Shown: in pieces, positions 1 through 8,302 of the stretch
Layout: every line of letters begins with the position of its first letter
How positions within the stretch are numbered: the first letter of the stretch is position 1
Assembly (NCBI RefSeq): GCF_032917945.1
Contig: NZ_CP136624.1
Span: 2,294,001-2,358,000, forward strand
Source of the DNA: Bradyrhizobium sp. sBnM-33
GTDB taxonomy: Bacteria; Pseudomonadota; Alphaproteobacteria; Rhizobiales; Xanthobacteraceae
Direction of reading: 5' to 3'
Length of the DNA stretch: 64,000 nucleotides
Translations under genes and position numbers: made by a program
The notes under the pieces: generated by a model
Told to the model about the DNA's origin: nothing
What the model saw: only the letters and a program-made list of their open reading frames with translations
The model's database searches: none

Positions 1-1
1 G

Positions 2-1672
2 GAGCGGTTGACCGATCTTCGAGCGAGGGTGCCGAATATCCTGACTCAGATGCTGCTCCGTGGCGCGAACGGCGTCGGATATACCAACTATCCGGACAAC
101 GTGGTCCGGCATTTCGTCCGTGAGGCCGCGAAGGCCGGCATGGACCTGTTTCGCATTTTCGACTGTCTGAATTGGGTCGAGAATATGCGCGTCGCAATCG
201 ACGCCGTCGTCGAAAGCGGCAAGCTGGCGGAGGGTGCGATCTGCTATACTGGCGATATCCTCGACCCCAACCGCACCAAATACGGACTCAAGTATTACGT
301 TGCGCTTGCGAAAGAGCTCGAGGCGACTGGAATTCACATTCTCGGCCTGAAGGATATGGCGGGCCTGTTGAAGCCCGCCGCGGCGCGCGTCCTGATCTCC
401 GCACTGAAGCAGGAGATCGGCCTGCCGATCCATTTGCACACACACGATACCTCAGGCATTGCGGGAGCCACGATCCTTGCCGCCGTGGAAGCTGGGGTAG
501 ACGCGATCGATGCGGCGATGGACGCCATGAGCGGAACGACATCGCAGCCGACCCTTGGATCGATCGTCGAAGCGCTTGCGCGTACCGAGCGCGACACTGG
601 TCTTAGTGCGGATGCCATCCGCCGCATCAGCTTCTACTGGGAGGAAGTACGGTCCCAGTATGCGGCTTTTGAAAGCGACCTCAAGGCCGGCGCTTCGGAG
701 GTCTACCTGCATGAGATGCCAGGCGGCCAGTTCACCAATCTAAAGGAGCAGGCCCGATCTCTGGGGCTTGAGACGCGCTGGCACGACGTTGCGAGGGCCT
801 ACCGTACGGCCAACGATCTGTTCGGCGATATCGTCAAGGTGACACCATCGTCGAAGGTGGTCGGCGACATGGCCTTGATGATGGTATCACAGGGACTGAC
901 GTCGGAGGATGTCACCGCCGAGGACCGCGATATCTCGTTTCCAGCCTCCGTCGTGGAGATGCTCCGCGGCGATCTAGGCCAACCACCGGGAGGATGGCCG
1001 AAAGCCTTGCAGAAGAAAGCCTTGCAGGGTGAGGCGCCGATCGTCGTCCGACCGGGATCGCTTCTGCCTGATGCGGACCTCACTCAACGGCGCGAGGAGG
1101 CAGAAAAATTGTGCGGCCGTGCGCTCAATGAGCACGAGCTCTCCGCGTATTTGATGTACCCGAAGATTTTCATCGAGTTTGTCGCAGTCCAGCGCAAGTA
1201 CGGTCCGGTATCCGTACTGCCGACGCCCGTATTTTTCTATGGCATGAAAATTGGCGACGAGGTGACGCTGGAAATCGAAAGGGGCAAAGCACTGGTCGTG
1301 CAGCTGGTGGCGATCGGCGAGCCGCGGGAAGACGGGCAGGTCGAGCTATTTTTTGAATTGAATGGGCAGCCACGCGTCATCACCGTTCCTGATCGGGCCG
1401 CGGCCGCCACTGTCAAAGCACGCCGGAAGGCCGAGAGCGGGAATCCGGCCCACATCGCTGCGCCGATGCCCGGTGTGGTATCGACTGTAAATGTCGTCAA
1501 GGATCAGGATGTCAAGACCGGAGATGTGCTGCTTGCCCTCGAAGCCATGAAGATGGAGACTATGCTGCACGCGCCGCACGATGGAACGGTCGCCGAGCTG
1601 TTCGTCGGTCCCGGTGCTCAGGTCGATTCGAAGGATCTATTAGTCGATCTAAGACCAAGCCCGGCCAACTGA
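2..1672 (+). CDS. pyc: Pyruvate carboxylase, C-terminal part (5' end outside window)
   Basis: Biotin-dependent ATP-driven carboxylation of pyruvate to oxaloacetate (anaplerosis, cytoplasm). Only the carboxyltransferase, allosteric and biotin-carrier parts lie in the window; the biotin carboxylase half is upstream of base 1, and the frame is open from base 2, so the TTG at 8 is not a true start. Visible signatures are the MLLRGANGVGYTNYPDNV block of the carboxyltransferase, the LKDMAG segment with the lysine that is carbamylated in this family, the metal-binding HTHDTSG, and the biotinylation motif EAMKME with the acceptor lysine 40 residues from the C terminus, as expected. No lesion is seen. 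It is probably a core gene marking the edge of the mobile region, since the first IS end lies about 110 bp after its stop. Confidence in family is very high. Confidence 0.97.
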   Translation, partial: ERLTDLRARVPNILTQMLLRGANGVGYTNYPDNVVRHFVREAAKAGMDLFRIFDCLNWVENMRVAIDAVVESGKLAEGAICYTGDILDPNRTKYGLKYYVALAKELEATGIHILGLKDMAGLLKPAAARVLISALKQEIGLPIHLHTHDTSGIAGATILAAVEAGVDAIDAAMDAMSGTTSQPTLGSIVEALARTERDTGLSADAIRRISFYWEEVRSQYAAFESDLKAGASEVYLHEMPGGQFTNLKEQARSLGLETRWHDVARAYRTANDLFGDIVKVTPSSKVVGDMALMMVSQGLTSEDVTAEDRDISFPASVVEMLRGDLGQPPGGWPKALQKKALQGEAPIVVRPGSLLPDADLTQRREEAEKLCGRALNEHELSAYLMYPKIFIEFVAVQRKYGPVSVLPTPVFFYGMKIGDEVTLEIERGKALVVQLVAIGEPREDGQVELFFELNGQPRVITVPDRAAAATVKARRKAESGNPAHIAAPMPGVVSTVNVVKDQDVKTGDVLLALEAMKMETMLHAPHDGTVAELFVGPGAQVDSKDLLVDLRPSPAN

Positions 1673-1818
1673 ACCTGTTCCTCTTCTGACTCCGAAAAGC
1701 CGATTTTCCTTCTTTCCTCGCTGGCGGCAGTTTCCTTCCTCTTTCCCTGCGAATGCAGCTCATTCGGGAGATCGGGATCTAGCTAGTTTCTGTCGCGAAA
1801 GACATTTCGCCCTTTAAA

Positions 1819-2250
1819 ATGGGGTTATTTCGCGATTTTCGAGCACGTTTTTTCTTGCGGCGTACATGTGCATGGTATCACATTCTTCATATGAAGCATG
1901 TTGATTCGGAATCGCCTTCGGATGTCGCGCGCTGGCTGCGAAGCGAATCGACGAATCTCTGGCCTGCGCTTCTGGGTTCGCTGAGCCTGCGTCGTAGCCG
2001 GTGCATCCGCAAGAACTGCCCTGCGTGCCAGTCTGGCGAACAGCATCAAAGTTATGTGCTCTACGGTCGCGCGAACGAGCGTCGCGTTGCCGTCTACGTG
2101 CCGGAAGAGCTTGTGCCGGAGGTTCAGCGCAACCTGGACAACGGGCGCGCTCTGCAGGATCTGCTGCACCAGGCGGCACCGCGATACATCAAAGCGCTGA
2201 AGCGACAGCGCGCCGAAGCATCCAAAAGCAAGAAGAGCCGAGCGGTGTGA
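1819..2250 (+). CDS. Small accessory protein of the ISNCY-like element (copy A)
   Basis: A 143-residue basic protein with a Cys motif (CIRKNCPACQSGEQHQ) and a lysine-rich tail. It precedes the transposase and its stop overlaps the GTG start of that gene (GTGA, 2247-2250), which suggests translational coupling. Copy B has a homologue with an equivalent CPKCARGEGHQ motif, so this is a real conserved partner. It resembles the small DUF-type proteins that accompany such transposases; its role (DNA binding or regulation) is inferred. An internal ATG at 1891 is an alternative start and would give 119 residues. Confidence 0.7.
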   Translation: MGLFRDFRARFFLRRTCAWYHILHMKHVDSESPSDVARWLRSESTNLWPALLGSLSLRRSRCIRKNCPACQSGEQHQSYVLYGRANERRVAVYVPEELVPEVQRNLDNGRALQDLLHQAAPRYIKALKRQRAEASKSKKSRAV

Positions 2251-3674
2251 GAGCGACAGCGCGACAGATCAGCTTTGCCGATTGGGAGCTGATGCGGCAA
2301 CGTGATCAGGGCATTCGCCTGGAGCCGCTGCTGGAGGCGATATCTGGCTTTCTCGACGACCAGCGGGACGTCATCGAGCGTGTCCGGCGGGATCTGGTGC
2401 GTGGCCTGAAGCAGCCAGATAGCGGTCGTCACGGATTGACGGCGACACAGGTTCTGCGCTCGCTGGTTCTGATGCGGCTCAAGAACTGGGACTATCGCGA
2501 GTTGCGTGAACGCATCGCAGATGGATTGACGCTTCGTCAGTTCACCGACTTCTACTGCGCGCCGGTGCCGAAGCACGACGCCTTCCAGCGTGGCTTCATC
2601 CGTCTGACCCCACAAACGTTGAAAGCGGTCAACGATTTGGTGGTTCGGGCAGCGGTCGAGCTCGGATTGGAGGATGGCACGAAGCTGCGGGTCGACACTA
2701 CGGTGGTGCAGACCGACATTCATCATCCGACCGACAACACGTTGCTATGGGATGTGGTCCGCGTCGTCACACGCTTGGTCCGCCGTCTGGCCAAAGCGCT
2801 GGAATTGCGAAGAATCAAGGGCTTTTGCGACCGCACGCGCGCGGCGCGGCGCCGGATGTACGAGATCCAGCGCATGACGACGAGGCAGCGTCACGAGCAG
2901 CAGACCCGGATATACCGGGCGCTCGTCGACATTGCCGAGGAGGTCGTAGGAAACGCACGCGCGGGGCTCGAGAGGACCCGCACGATGCGCGGCAAGGACA
3001 TGTTCGCCGACATGGCCATCGAGGAACTGCGCAGTCAGATCGAGCACTTCTGCGGGCTGGGAGATCGTGTCATCGATCAGGCACGTCATCGTGTGCTCTT
3101 TGGTGAGCAGGTAGCTACCGACGAGAAGATTTATTCCATCTTCGAGCCCCATACCGACCTGATCAAACGCGGCAAGGTGCGCACGCCGGTCGAGTTCGGC
3201 CACAAAGTCTTCCTCGCCGAAAGCGCGGAGGGCCTGATCACGCAATACGAGGTGCTGAAAGGCAATCCGCCCGACGAGGTTCATGTGGCATCTTCCCTCC
3301 AGCGCCACAGGCAGGCCTTTGGCCGTGCCCCGCAGCTGTATGGCTCGGATCGTGGCTTCTTCAGCGAGCAGAACCTTGCCTCGTGCAAGCACGCCGGCGT
3401 GAAGGTGGTGTGCATTCCTCAGCGTGGTGGCAAGAGGACGGGACGACGTGAGGCGTACGAAAAGAGCGTGGTCTTCAAGAATGGTCAACGCTTTCGCGCC
3501 GGCATCGAGGGACGCATCTCCGTGCTGTTCCGAGGCCGCGGCATGAAGCGCTGTCTCGCCGAGGGACGTGACCGCTTCGAACTGTGGGTCGGCGCCGCGG
3601 TGCTCGCCAACAATCTCATGAGGATTGCGGCAATGCTGATGGCAGGATCGTCGCGCAGGCGAAAAGCTGCTTGA
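2247..3674 (+). CDS. ISNCY-like transposase (copy A)
   Basis: DDE-type transposase of about 475 residues, intact in one frame. Recognisable blocks are VDTTVVQTDIHHPTDNTLL (first catalytic Asp region), a central helical insert, LYGSDRGFFSEQN (second Asp) and GIEGRISVLFRGRGMKR near the C terminus with the catalytic Glu. The chosen GTG at 2247 overlaps the stop of the preceding small gene; the upstream extension of the open frame is out-of-frame overlap with that gene. The copy B transposase shares the same blocks but is clearly diverged, so these are two members of one family and not a recent duplication. Family naming as ISNCY is tentative; DDE transposase is secure. Confidence 0.85.
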   Translation: MRATARQISFADWELMRQRDQGIRLEPLLEAISGFLDDQRDVIERVRRDLVRGLKQPDSGRHGLTATQVLRSLVLMRLKNWDYRELRERIADGLTLRQFTDFYCAPVPKHDAFQRGFIRLTPQTLKAVNDLVVRAAVELGLEDGTKLRVDTTVVQTDIHHPTDNTLLWDVVRVVTRLVRRLAKALELRRIKGFCDRTRAARRRMYEIQRMTTRQRHEQQTRIYRALVDIAEEVVGNARAGLERTRTMRGKDMFADMAIEELRSQIEHFCGLGDRVIDQARHRVLFGEQVATDEKIYSIFEPHTDLIKRGKVRTPVEFGHKVFLAESAEGLITQYEVLKGNPPDEVHVASSLQRHRQAFGRAPQLYGSDRGFFSEQNLASCKHAGVKVVCIPQRGGKRTGRREAYEKSVVFKNGQRFRAGIEGRISVLFRGRGMKRCLAEGRDRFELWVGAAVLANNLMRIAAMLMAGSSRRRKAA

Positions 3675-3881
3675 TAGACCCGTAGGCCTGCCCCGGTCAC
3701 TCAAAGTGGCCACGGCTCAGCGCATCTCAAGCTGACAGCCGGCGCGCAATACCTGAAACCAACTCAAAAATCATCTGTCCCGAGCTTGCCGGTCCCGTTG
3801 CTCTCCTTCATTTTGTGCCCAATCCATCGGCATAACTTGGATCGGCGCCCCCAAATCCGGGCGTTTCGCGACAAAAACTAG

Positions 3882-5163
3882 ATTAGCGTTTTCTTGGTTC
3901 GAATCATTATCAGGCGGCGTCGGCGAGTTTGTATGACCACGTGTGGATGACCGGATGGCGATTGACGTCGTCGATACCGGCCATGATGCGCTCCTTGAGT
4001 TCGTGTTTTGAGGTCACCCGGATGTGGCGGAGGACTGAACGGGCGAACTTGGAGAAGAATCCTTCGATGAGATTGAGCCATGAGCCGTGCTTGGGGGTGA
4101 AGGTGAGCTCGAAGCGCCCGCTTGGTCGAGTGGCGAGCCAGGCTCTGGTTTCTCTCGAGATGTGCGCGGAATGATTGTCGAGGATCAATTTGATCGCAGT
4201 GTTCGGCGGATAGGCGGCATCGATAAGTCTGAGGAACTCGATGAACTCTCGACTGCGGTGACGATCTTTGACAAGGGCGTGGACCTTGCCGGTGAGCAGA
4301 TCAATCCCAGCCAACAGGCTGAGCGTGCCATGTCGTTTGTATTCATGGTCGCGCGCAAAGCTGGCGTGGACGCCAGGCTTGGGCGGCAAATCCGGCGCCG
4401 TTGTTGCGATGGCCTGGATTCCCGGCTTCTCGTCGCAGGAAACGATCGTCACCGGCTTTCCCGCTTCTTTCCCTTGGCAGAGGCTTTCTTCAGGACTTCG
4501 ACTTCGCGGTAGACGCACAGCACCTCCGCCATCTTCTGTTCGAACTCGGCGTCGCGATTTTCAAGATAGTAGCGCACTTTGTGCGGCTTGATTTCCTCCC
4601 GGCCGAGGATCTTGCACACCGTTCCCTGGACCAAATTGGCCAAACACGCATGCCCCGCCGCCGGCCCGTGTTCACGCGCATGGCGCGCCAAGAGCCGCGT
4701 CGTCCACAACTCATGTGGATAGCCGTGGTCCTTGGCCTTGTCGCACGCCAGCGACACCAACCAGGCTTTGGCTTCCGGCGTGATGGTTGGTTCCTTGCCC
4801 GGTCGCGGGCGATCGTCGAGGGCTGCCAGCGGGCCATCGGCCAGCGCCCGCTCGACACAGCGCTGCACCGTCTGATGATGGACCCCAAGTCTCTGGCCCA
4901 CCGCGCAGAACGAAGGGTTTTCCCGATACGCCAGCAGCATCTGCGCCCGCGACACCCGGCTCGCCAGTTCGATCCTCGACCGCGAAAGCGTCGTCAAGGT
5001 TGCTATCTCTTCATCACTCATGGCCAATTCGACCGCTCGCCGCCATCCTGCCATGATACAGCTCCTCGTTTCGCCGACCGCAAACGAGGAATCCGCCAAC
5101 AGCCGTCCGTTCCACCAATTCAGCCTGCTCCATCAGCACAGGTTTCATGGAATCGGTCGTCTA
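3882..5163 (-). mobile_element. IS630-family element, copy 1
   Basis: This element fills the whole space between the right end of ISNCY-like copy A and the left end of copy B. Its 5' edge (GGAATCGGTCGTCTA, ending about 5163) recurs at the same place in copy 2 near 29613, which fixes one boundary. IS630 elements insert at TA, and both edges here fall on the TA of a CTAG. The transposase is frameshifted. Confidence 0.7.
3910..5099 (-). pseudogene. IS630-family transposase, frameshifted (copy 1)
   Basis: Two overlapping reading frames together encode one IS630-type transposase. The N-terminal helix-turn-helix part (SRAQMLLAYRENPSFCAVGQ) reads from 5099 and the DDE part (CDEKPGIQ, LILDNHSAH, HGSWLNLIEGFFSKF) reads to 3910. 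At 4450-4470 the frame breaks. Copy 2 of the same element reads straight through this point with one more G and one extra Lys codon, so copy 1 has lost one base and one codon here. This is therefore a decayed gene and not a programmed frameshift. Confidence 0.85.
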
Positions 5164-5256
5164 GCTAGCTACTTTCCGGCGCAAAATTCGGCGGCCTTTT
5201 GAGGCAGCCAGAATCGCTTGGTGGGGTGAAAACTGCAAGATCGGACGGAATCAGCG

Positions 5257-5640
5257 TTGACTTGTGTGGGTGAGATTGATTCATTCTTAGGAATGATTCG
5301 AGATCGAGCCCTTCAAACCCGCGAGAAGCTTGTCGGCAAGCTGCCGGTCACCGGCGAACTGCTGCGTGGTTCGCTGCTGGAGCGCACTGTTCGTCACAAG
5401 CGCGGCTGCCCGAAGTGCGCGCGCGGCGAAGGGCACCAGGTGTACGTCCTGACGGTGAGCTATGGGGGCGGACGCGTGCGCCAGTTCAGCGTGCGTCGTG
5501 AGCGCGTTGCCGAAGTGCGCCGTTGGCTGGACAATTATCAGAAGCTGAAAGAGGCGATCGAAGCGATCTGCGAGCTCAATCACGACCTGCTGCGCCCTGA
5601 CACGGCGGTGTCGAGGGGCGGGAGGAAGAAGCGTGATTGA
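5257..5640 (+). CDS. Small accessory protein of the ISNCY-like element (copy B)
   Basis: About 115-127 residues, homologous to the small protein at 1819-2250, with a CPKCARGEGHQVYVL motif and a basic C terminus (GGRKKRD). The open frame begins with TTG at 5257; ATG at 5293 is an equally possible start. Its last bases overlap the GTG start of the transposase by 8 bp. Function is unknown; conservation of position suggests it is needed for, or regulates, transposition. Confidence 0.7.
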   Translation: MTCVGEIDSFLGMIRDRALQTREKLVGKLPVTGELLRGSLLERTVRHKRGCPKCARGEGHQVYVLTVSYGGGRVRQFSVRRERVAEVRRWLDNYQKLKEAIEAICELNHDLLRPDTAVSRGGRKKRD

Positions 5641-7051
5641 GATGCGCAGAGTGCAACTGAGCTTCGGCGATGGCTTGATCGCCGAAGAAGTGAGCGATCT
5701 TCGCGAAGGTTGGATGGAGCATGCCGACCGCGTTCTGGCGGATGAACAGATCGTAGCTGCGGTATATGAGGCGCTGGCGAGACGGCATCCCAAGAGCCGC
5801 AGTCGTGGCCGGCTGGGCGCGCCGGCCGAGGTGGTGCTGCGATTGTTGATCCTCAAGCACGTGCGGAATTGGAGCTATCACGTGCTGGAGCGCGAAGTGC
5901 GCGCCAACCTGGTGTATCGCGACTTCACCCGCGTGGGCGGCGGCAAGACGCCGGACGCAAAGACGATCGGCCGCTGGGGCCTGGCTGTGGATCCGGACAC
6001 GATCAGGCAGATTCACGACCGAATGGTGCAAATCGCGCAGCAACAGGGGGTGACGCAGGGGCGCAGAATGCGCGTGGATACGACGGTGGTGGAGACGAAC
6101 ATCCACCATCCGACGGACAGCACGTTTTTGGGGGACGGAGTGCGAGTGCTGATCCGCACCATGAAGAAGATCACCGCCATCACGGGCGTCGTCGGAACGA
6201 AGCTGCGCGACCGAAGTCGAAGCGTGAAGCTGCGGTTGCTTGAGATCGCGCGGATCGCGCGTGCCAAGGGACCGCTCAATCACGCGAAGCTCAAGGAGAG
6301 CTATCGCAAACTATTGAACACGACGAGCCGGGTGGTGGGTCAGGCGAAGCGCTTCTCCAGCAAGATCGCCGAAGGCGTGAAGCGGTCCAGGGGCATCTTG
6401 AAGCAGCTGGCGTTGAAAGGCCTGCGTCTGCAGCTGGAAGCGATGCTGCCGCTGGTGCGGCAAGTGATGCGGCAGACCCGGGAACGTATCTTCCGCGGCA
6501 ACACCCGGGCAGAAGGCAAGCTCCTCAGTGTGTTCGAGCCCTCGACCGAGATCATTCGCAAAGGTAAGGCCGGCAAGCCCAACGAGTTCGGCAAGATGGT
6601 CAAACTGCAGGAAGCAGAGAACCAGATTGTGATCGACTACGACGTCTACGATCAGCGGCCAAGCGATTCGGAGCTGTTGATCCCGGCCATCGAAACCCAC
6701 GAGGCAAAACTCGGACGCACGCCACGCCTGGTGGCGGCGGATGCTGGATTTTACTCCGCCAGGAACGAAGCTGCAGCGAAAGCCAGAGGCGTCAAACGCG
6801 TCTGCATTCCCAATCGCTCGACCAAGAGCGCCGAGCGCAAGCGTGAGCAGAAAAAGCGCTGGTTCCGTAACGGTCAGAAATGGCGAACCGGATGCGAGGG
6901 ACGTATCAGCGTCGTCAAACGGCGACACGGGCTCGATCGCTGCCGCTACAAGGGCAGCATCGGAATGAAACGCTGGGTCGGCCTCGGCGTCGTCGCCGAC
7001 AACCTCATCAATATCGGACGCGCGATGGAAAACCAGTCACGCCAACCGTAG
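5633..7051 (+). CDS. ISNCY-like transposase (copy B)
   Basis: A 472-residue DDE-type transposase with the same blocks as copy A: VDTTVVETNIHHPTDSTFL, LVAADAGFYSARNEAAA, GCEGRISVVKRRHGLDRC. It starts at GTG 5633, overlapping the end of the small gene; an in-frame ATG three codons later is the alternative. No stops or shifts are seen. The central region is rich in Lys and Arg, as expected for DNA binding. Confidence 0.87.
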   Translation: MIEMRRVQLSFGDGLIAEEVSDLREGWMEHADRVLADEQIVAAVYEALARRHPKSRSRGRLGAPAEVVLRLLILKHVRNWSYHVLEREVRANLVYRDFTRVGGGKTPDAKTIGRWGLAVDPDTIRQIHDRMVQIAQQQGVTQGRRMRVDTTVVETNIHHPTDSTFLGDGVRVLIRTMKKITAITGVVGTKLRDRSRSVKLRLLEIARIARAKGPLNHAKLKESYRKLLNTTSRVVGQAKRFSSKIAEGVKRSRGILKQLALKGLRLQLEAMLPLVRQVMRQTRERIFRGNTRAEGKLLSVFEPSTEIIRKGKAGKPNEFGKMVKLQEAENQIVIDYDVYDQRPSDSELLIPAIETHEAKLGRTPRLVAADAGFYSARNEAAAKARGVKRVCIPNRSTKSAERKREQKKRWFRNGQKWRTGCEGRISVVKRRHGLDRCRYKGSIGMKRWVGLGVVADNLINIGRAMENQSRQP

Positions 7052-7077
7052 TCCGTCCCAGCTCAATCTGGCCTCTC

Positions 7078-7106
7078 AAGGCCCCGCCAGCCCCTAGCGG
7101 GGCCTT
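7078..7106 (+). terminator. Stem-loop terminator after ISNCY-like copy B
   Basis: Perfect 10-bp GC-rich stem (AAGGCCCCGC / GCGGGGCCTT) with a 9-nt loop, starting 27 bp after the transposase stop. It is followed by a weak T-rich stretch (TGTCGTTGT). Placed inside the right inverted repeat, it probably ends the element's transcript. Confidence 0.6.
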
Positions 7107-7171
7107 GTCGTTGTCCGCGCGGTTGACCAGTCTGGTTAGAACCGCGAATTTTGCGCCGGAAAGTAGCTAGC

Positions 7172-7945
7172 AGTCCGCTGAAAAACCATGAGATGGAGAG
7201 TTTTCTTGTTCTGGCCGGTCGTTGTTGGGGCGACGCGGCGGAGTTGGATGTAAATTTCTAGCCTGGTGTTGGGTGCACCCTGACGCGGGGTGGCTAAGCG
7301 GCAAGCAGTTTTGGAATGCGGATCAGGTTATAGGCGATCAGATTGAGCAGGAAGCCGGCGGCGACGCGAGCGATGCCACGATGCTTGGTCTTGCGCATGG
7401 TGCCGTGCTGCTTGCCCCATCCGAAAATGCACTCGACCATCGCCCGGCGCGATTGCGACATGCCATAGCCTTGATGCCGGGTGGTTCGTTCATCGATGGC
7501 ACTGGTGCGGGTCTTGCCGGTTTGGTGACGGCCTGGTTCTGCGTCACATGCGGTGTCACGCCGATGGCGCGAAGATTGGCGACATGATCGGCGGTATCGT
7601 ACGCCTTGTCCTCGCCGGCCGTGATGCGGCGGCCTGCGGCCTTGCGTCTCGCCTTCAGCATGGTCTCCGACGCGCGGCGTTCGGCGGTGCCATTGGCATG
7701 CGTGACCCTGCCGGCCACCGCCAGCCCATGCCGGTTCTCCATGGTGGCGTGGCCCATGTAGCAAAGCTTGGCCTCCCGGCCGGCCGCCTTGCGATAAAGC
7801 CTGCTGTCCGGGTCGCTGGTACTTGCATGGGTGTCGTTCTTGCGCTTCTGGCCGTGGAAGTTGGCGCCGTCATCAGCGTCGCCGCTGCCGTCCTTGGGGC
7901 GAAAACTCTTCTGCGAAGCCCAGGCTTCGATCAGCGTTCCGTCCA
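7172..7945 (-). pseudogene. IS5-family transposase remnant
   Basis: C-terminal two thirds of an IS5-type transposase read on the minus strand. VDGTLIEAWASQKSFRPKD (first catalytic block) begins near 7945, ENRHGLAVAGRVTHANG follows, and after a frameshift near 7490 SRRAMVECIFGWGKQHGTMR ends at 7294. The N-terminal DNA-binding part is absent: the homology stops abruptly about 85 bp before the ATP-grasp gene start at 8031. Bases 7172-7293 carry the likely right end of the element. Confidence 0.75.
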
Positions 7946-8030
7946 CCGATCGGGCGCACACACCCCTGCGCATTTGGCCCAGCTCTTGCTACAGGATTGG
8001 CACGGTGGTTTTTCTGGCTAGGAGAACGTG

Positions 8031-8158
8031 ATGAGATTGCTCATGCTCGTAAATACTCTCGATGGCTTAGAAGAGAATGCGGCCCTTCTCACTAACGCGT
8101 TCCGTCGTTTCAGTTGCGAAGTAATTCTCGGCGACATCAATGTGCTGATTCCGCTCGA
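8031..8158 (+). pseudogene. Glutathione-synthetase-like ATP-grasp gene, 5' fragment
   Basis: Forty-three codons starting at ATG 8031 behind a good ribosome site (AGGAG at 8020-8024). The reading MRLLMLVNTLDGLEENAALL is a typical Rossmann-like N terminus of the GshB fold. Translation is cut by the left end of an IS21 element. The rest of the gene continues in a compatible register beyond the far end of that element at 17921-18830, so the gene was split by insertion. Joined, the product is about 310 residues, the usual length of bacterial glutathione synthetase. Confidence 0.65.
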
Positions 8159-8160
8159 TG

Positions 8161-8229
8161 TCGCCCACCATTCCGGAATGATCTCGCCCACCATTCCGAG
8201 ATGATCTCGCCCACCATTCCGGGATGATG
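8161..8229. repeat. Three tandem 23-bp terminal repeats of IS21 no. 1
   Basis: Three units at 8161-8183, 8184-8206 and 8207-8229, each beginning TCGCCCACCATTCCG and differing only in the last bases, plus a partial fourth (TCGCCCG). Degenerate inverted copies lie at 17834-17925. They are probably the transposase binding sites. Confidence 0.85.
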
Positions 8230-8302
8230 TCGCCCGGGGGTGACGAGGCCTCTTCTGGCTCCGATACGATCCCGCCTTTCGGCTTTGCGAAGGGGGACCT
8301 GG

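Larger units (their letters stand above)
1783..3881 (+). mobile_element. ISNCY-like insertion sequence, copy A
   Basis: A two-ORF insertion sequence bounded by inverted ends: CTAGTTTCTGTCGCGAAA at 1783-1800 and its complement with one mismatch at 3864-3881. The ends begin with CTAG, and a further CTAG lies directly outside the left end, so a 4-bp palindromic CTAG target is likely. A relative (copy B, 5164-7171) has the same gene order and the same CTAG at its ends. The family label is from recognition of the transposase type and is tentative. Confidence 0.8.
5164..7171 (+). mobile_element. ISNCY-like insertion sequence, copy B
   Basis: Bounded by a 27-bp perfect inverted repeat, 5164-5190 (GCTAGCTACTTTCCGGCGCA followed by AAATTCG) and 7145-7171. 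The outermost bases contain CTAG, which is palindromic, so part of the repeat may be a CTAG target duplication (5165-5168 and 7167-7170). It has the same two-gene plan as copy A. A stem-loop terminator follows the transposase inside the right end. Both genes look intact, so this copy may be transposition-competent. Confidence 0.85.

Noticed and set aside
2745..3713. 322-codon open frame antisense to the ISNCY-like transposase
   Set aside because: Shadow frame on a clear transposase; no recognisable protein features.
4449..4518. Programmed frameshift in the IS630 transposase
   Set aside because: Copy 2 at 28768-29613 reads through the same point in one frame with extra bases, so copy 1 has a deletion.
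7995..8020. Sigma-54-like promoter (TGGCACG) before the ATP-grasp gene
   Set aside because: The -12 GC element is missing at the required spacing.
8161..8229. CRISPR-like tandem repeats
   Set aside because: 23-bp units are directly adjacent without spacers and have inverted partners at the other IS21 end, so they are transposase sites.
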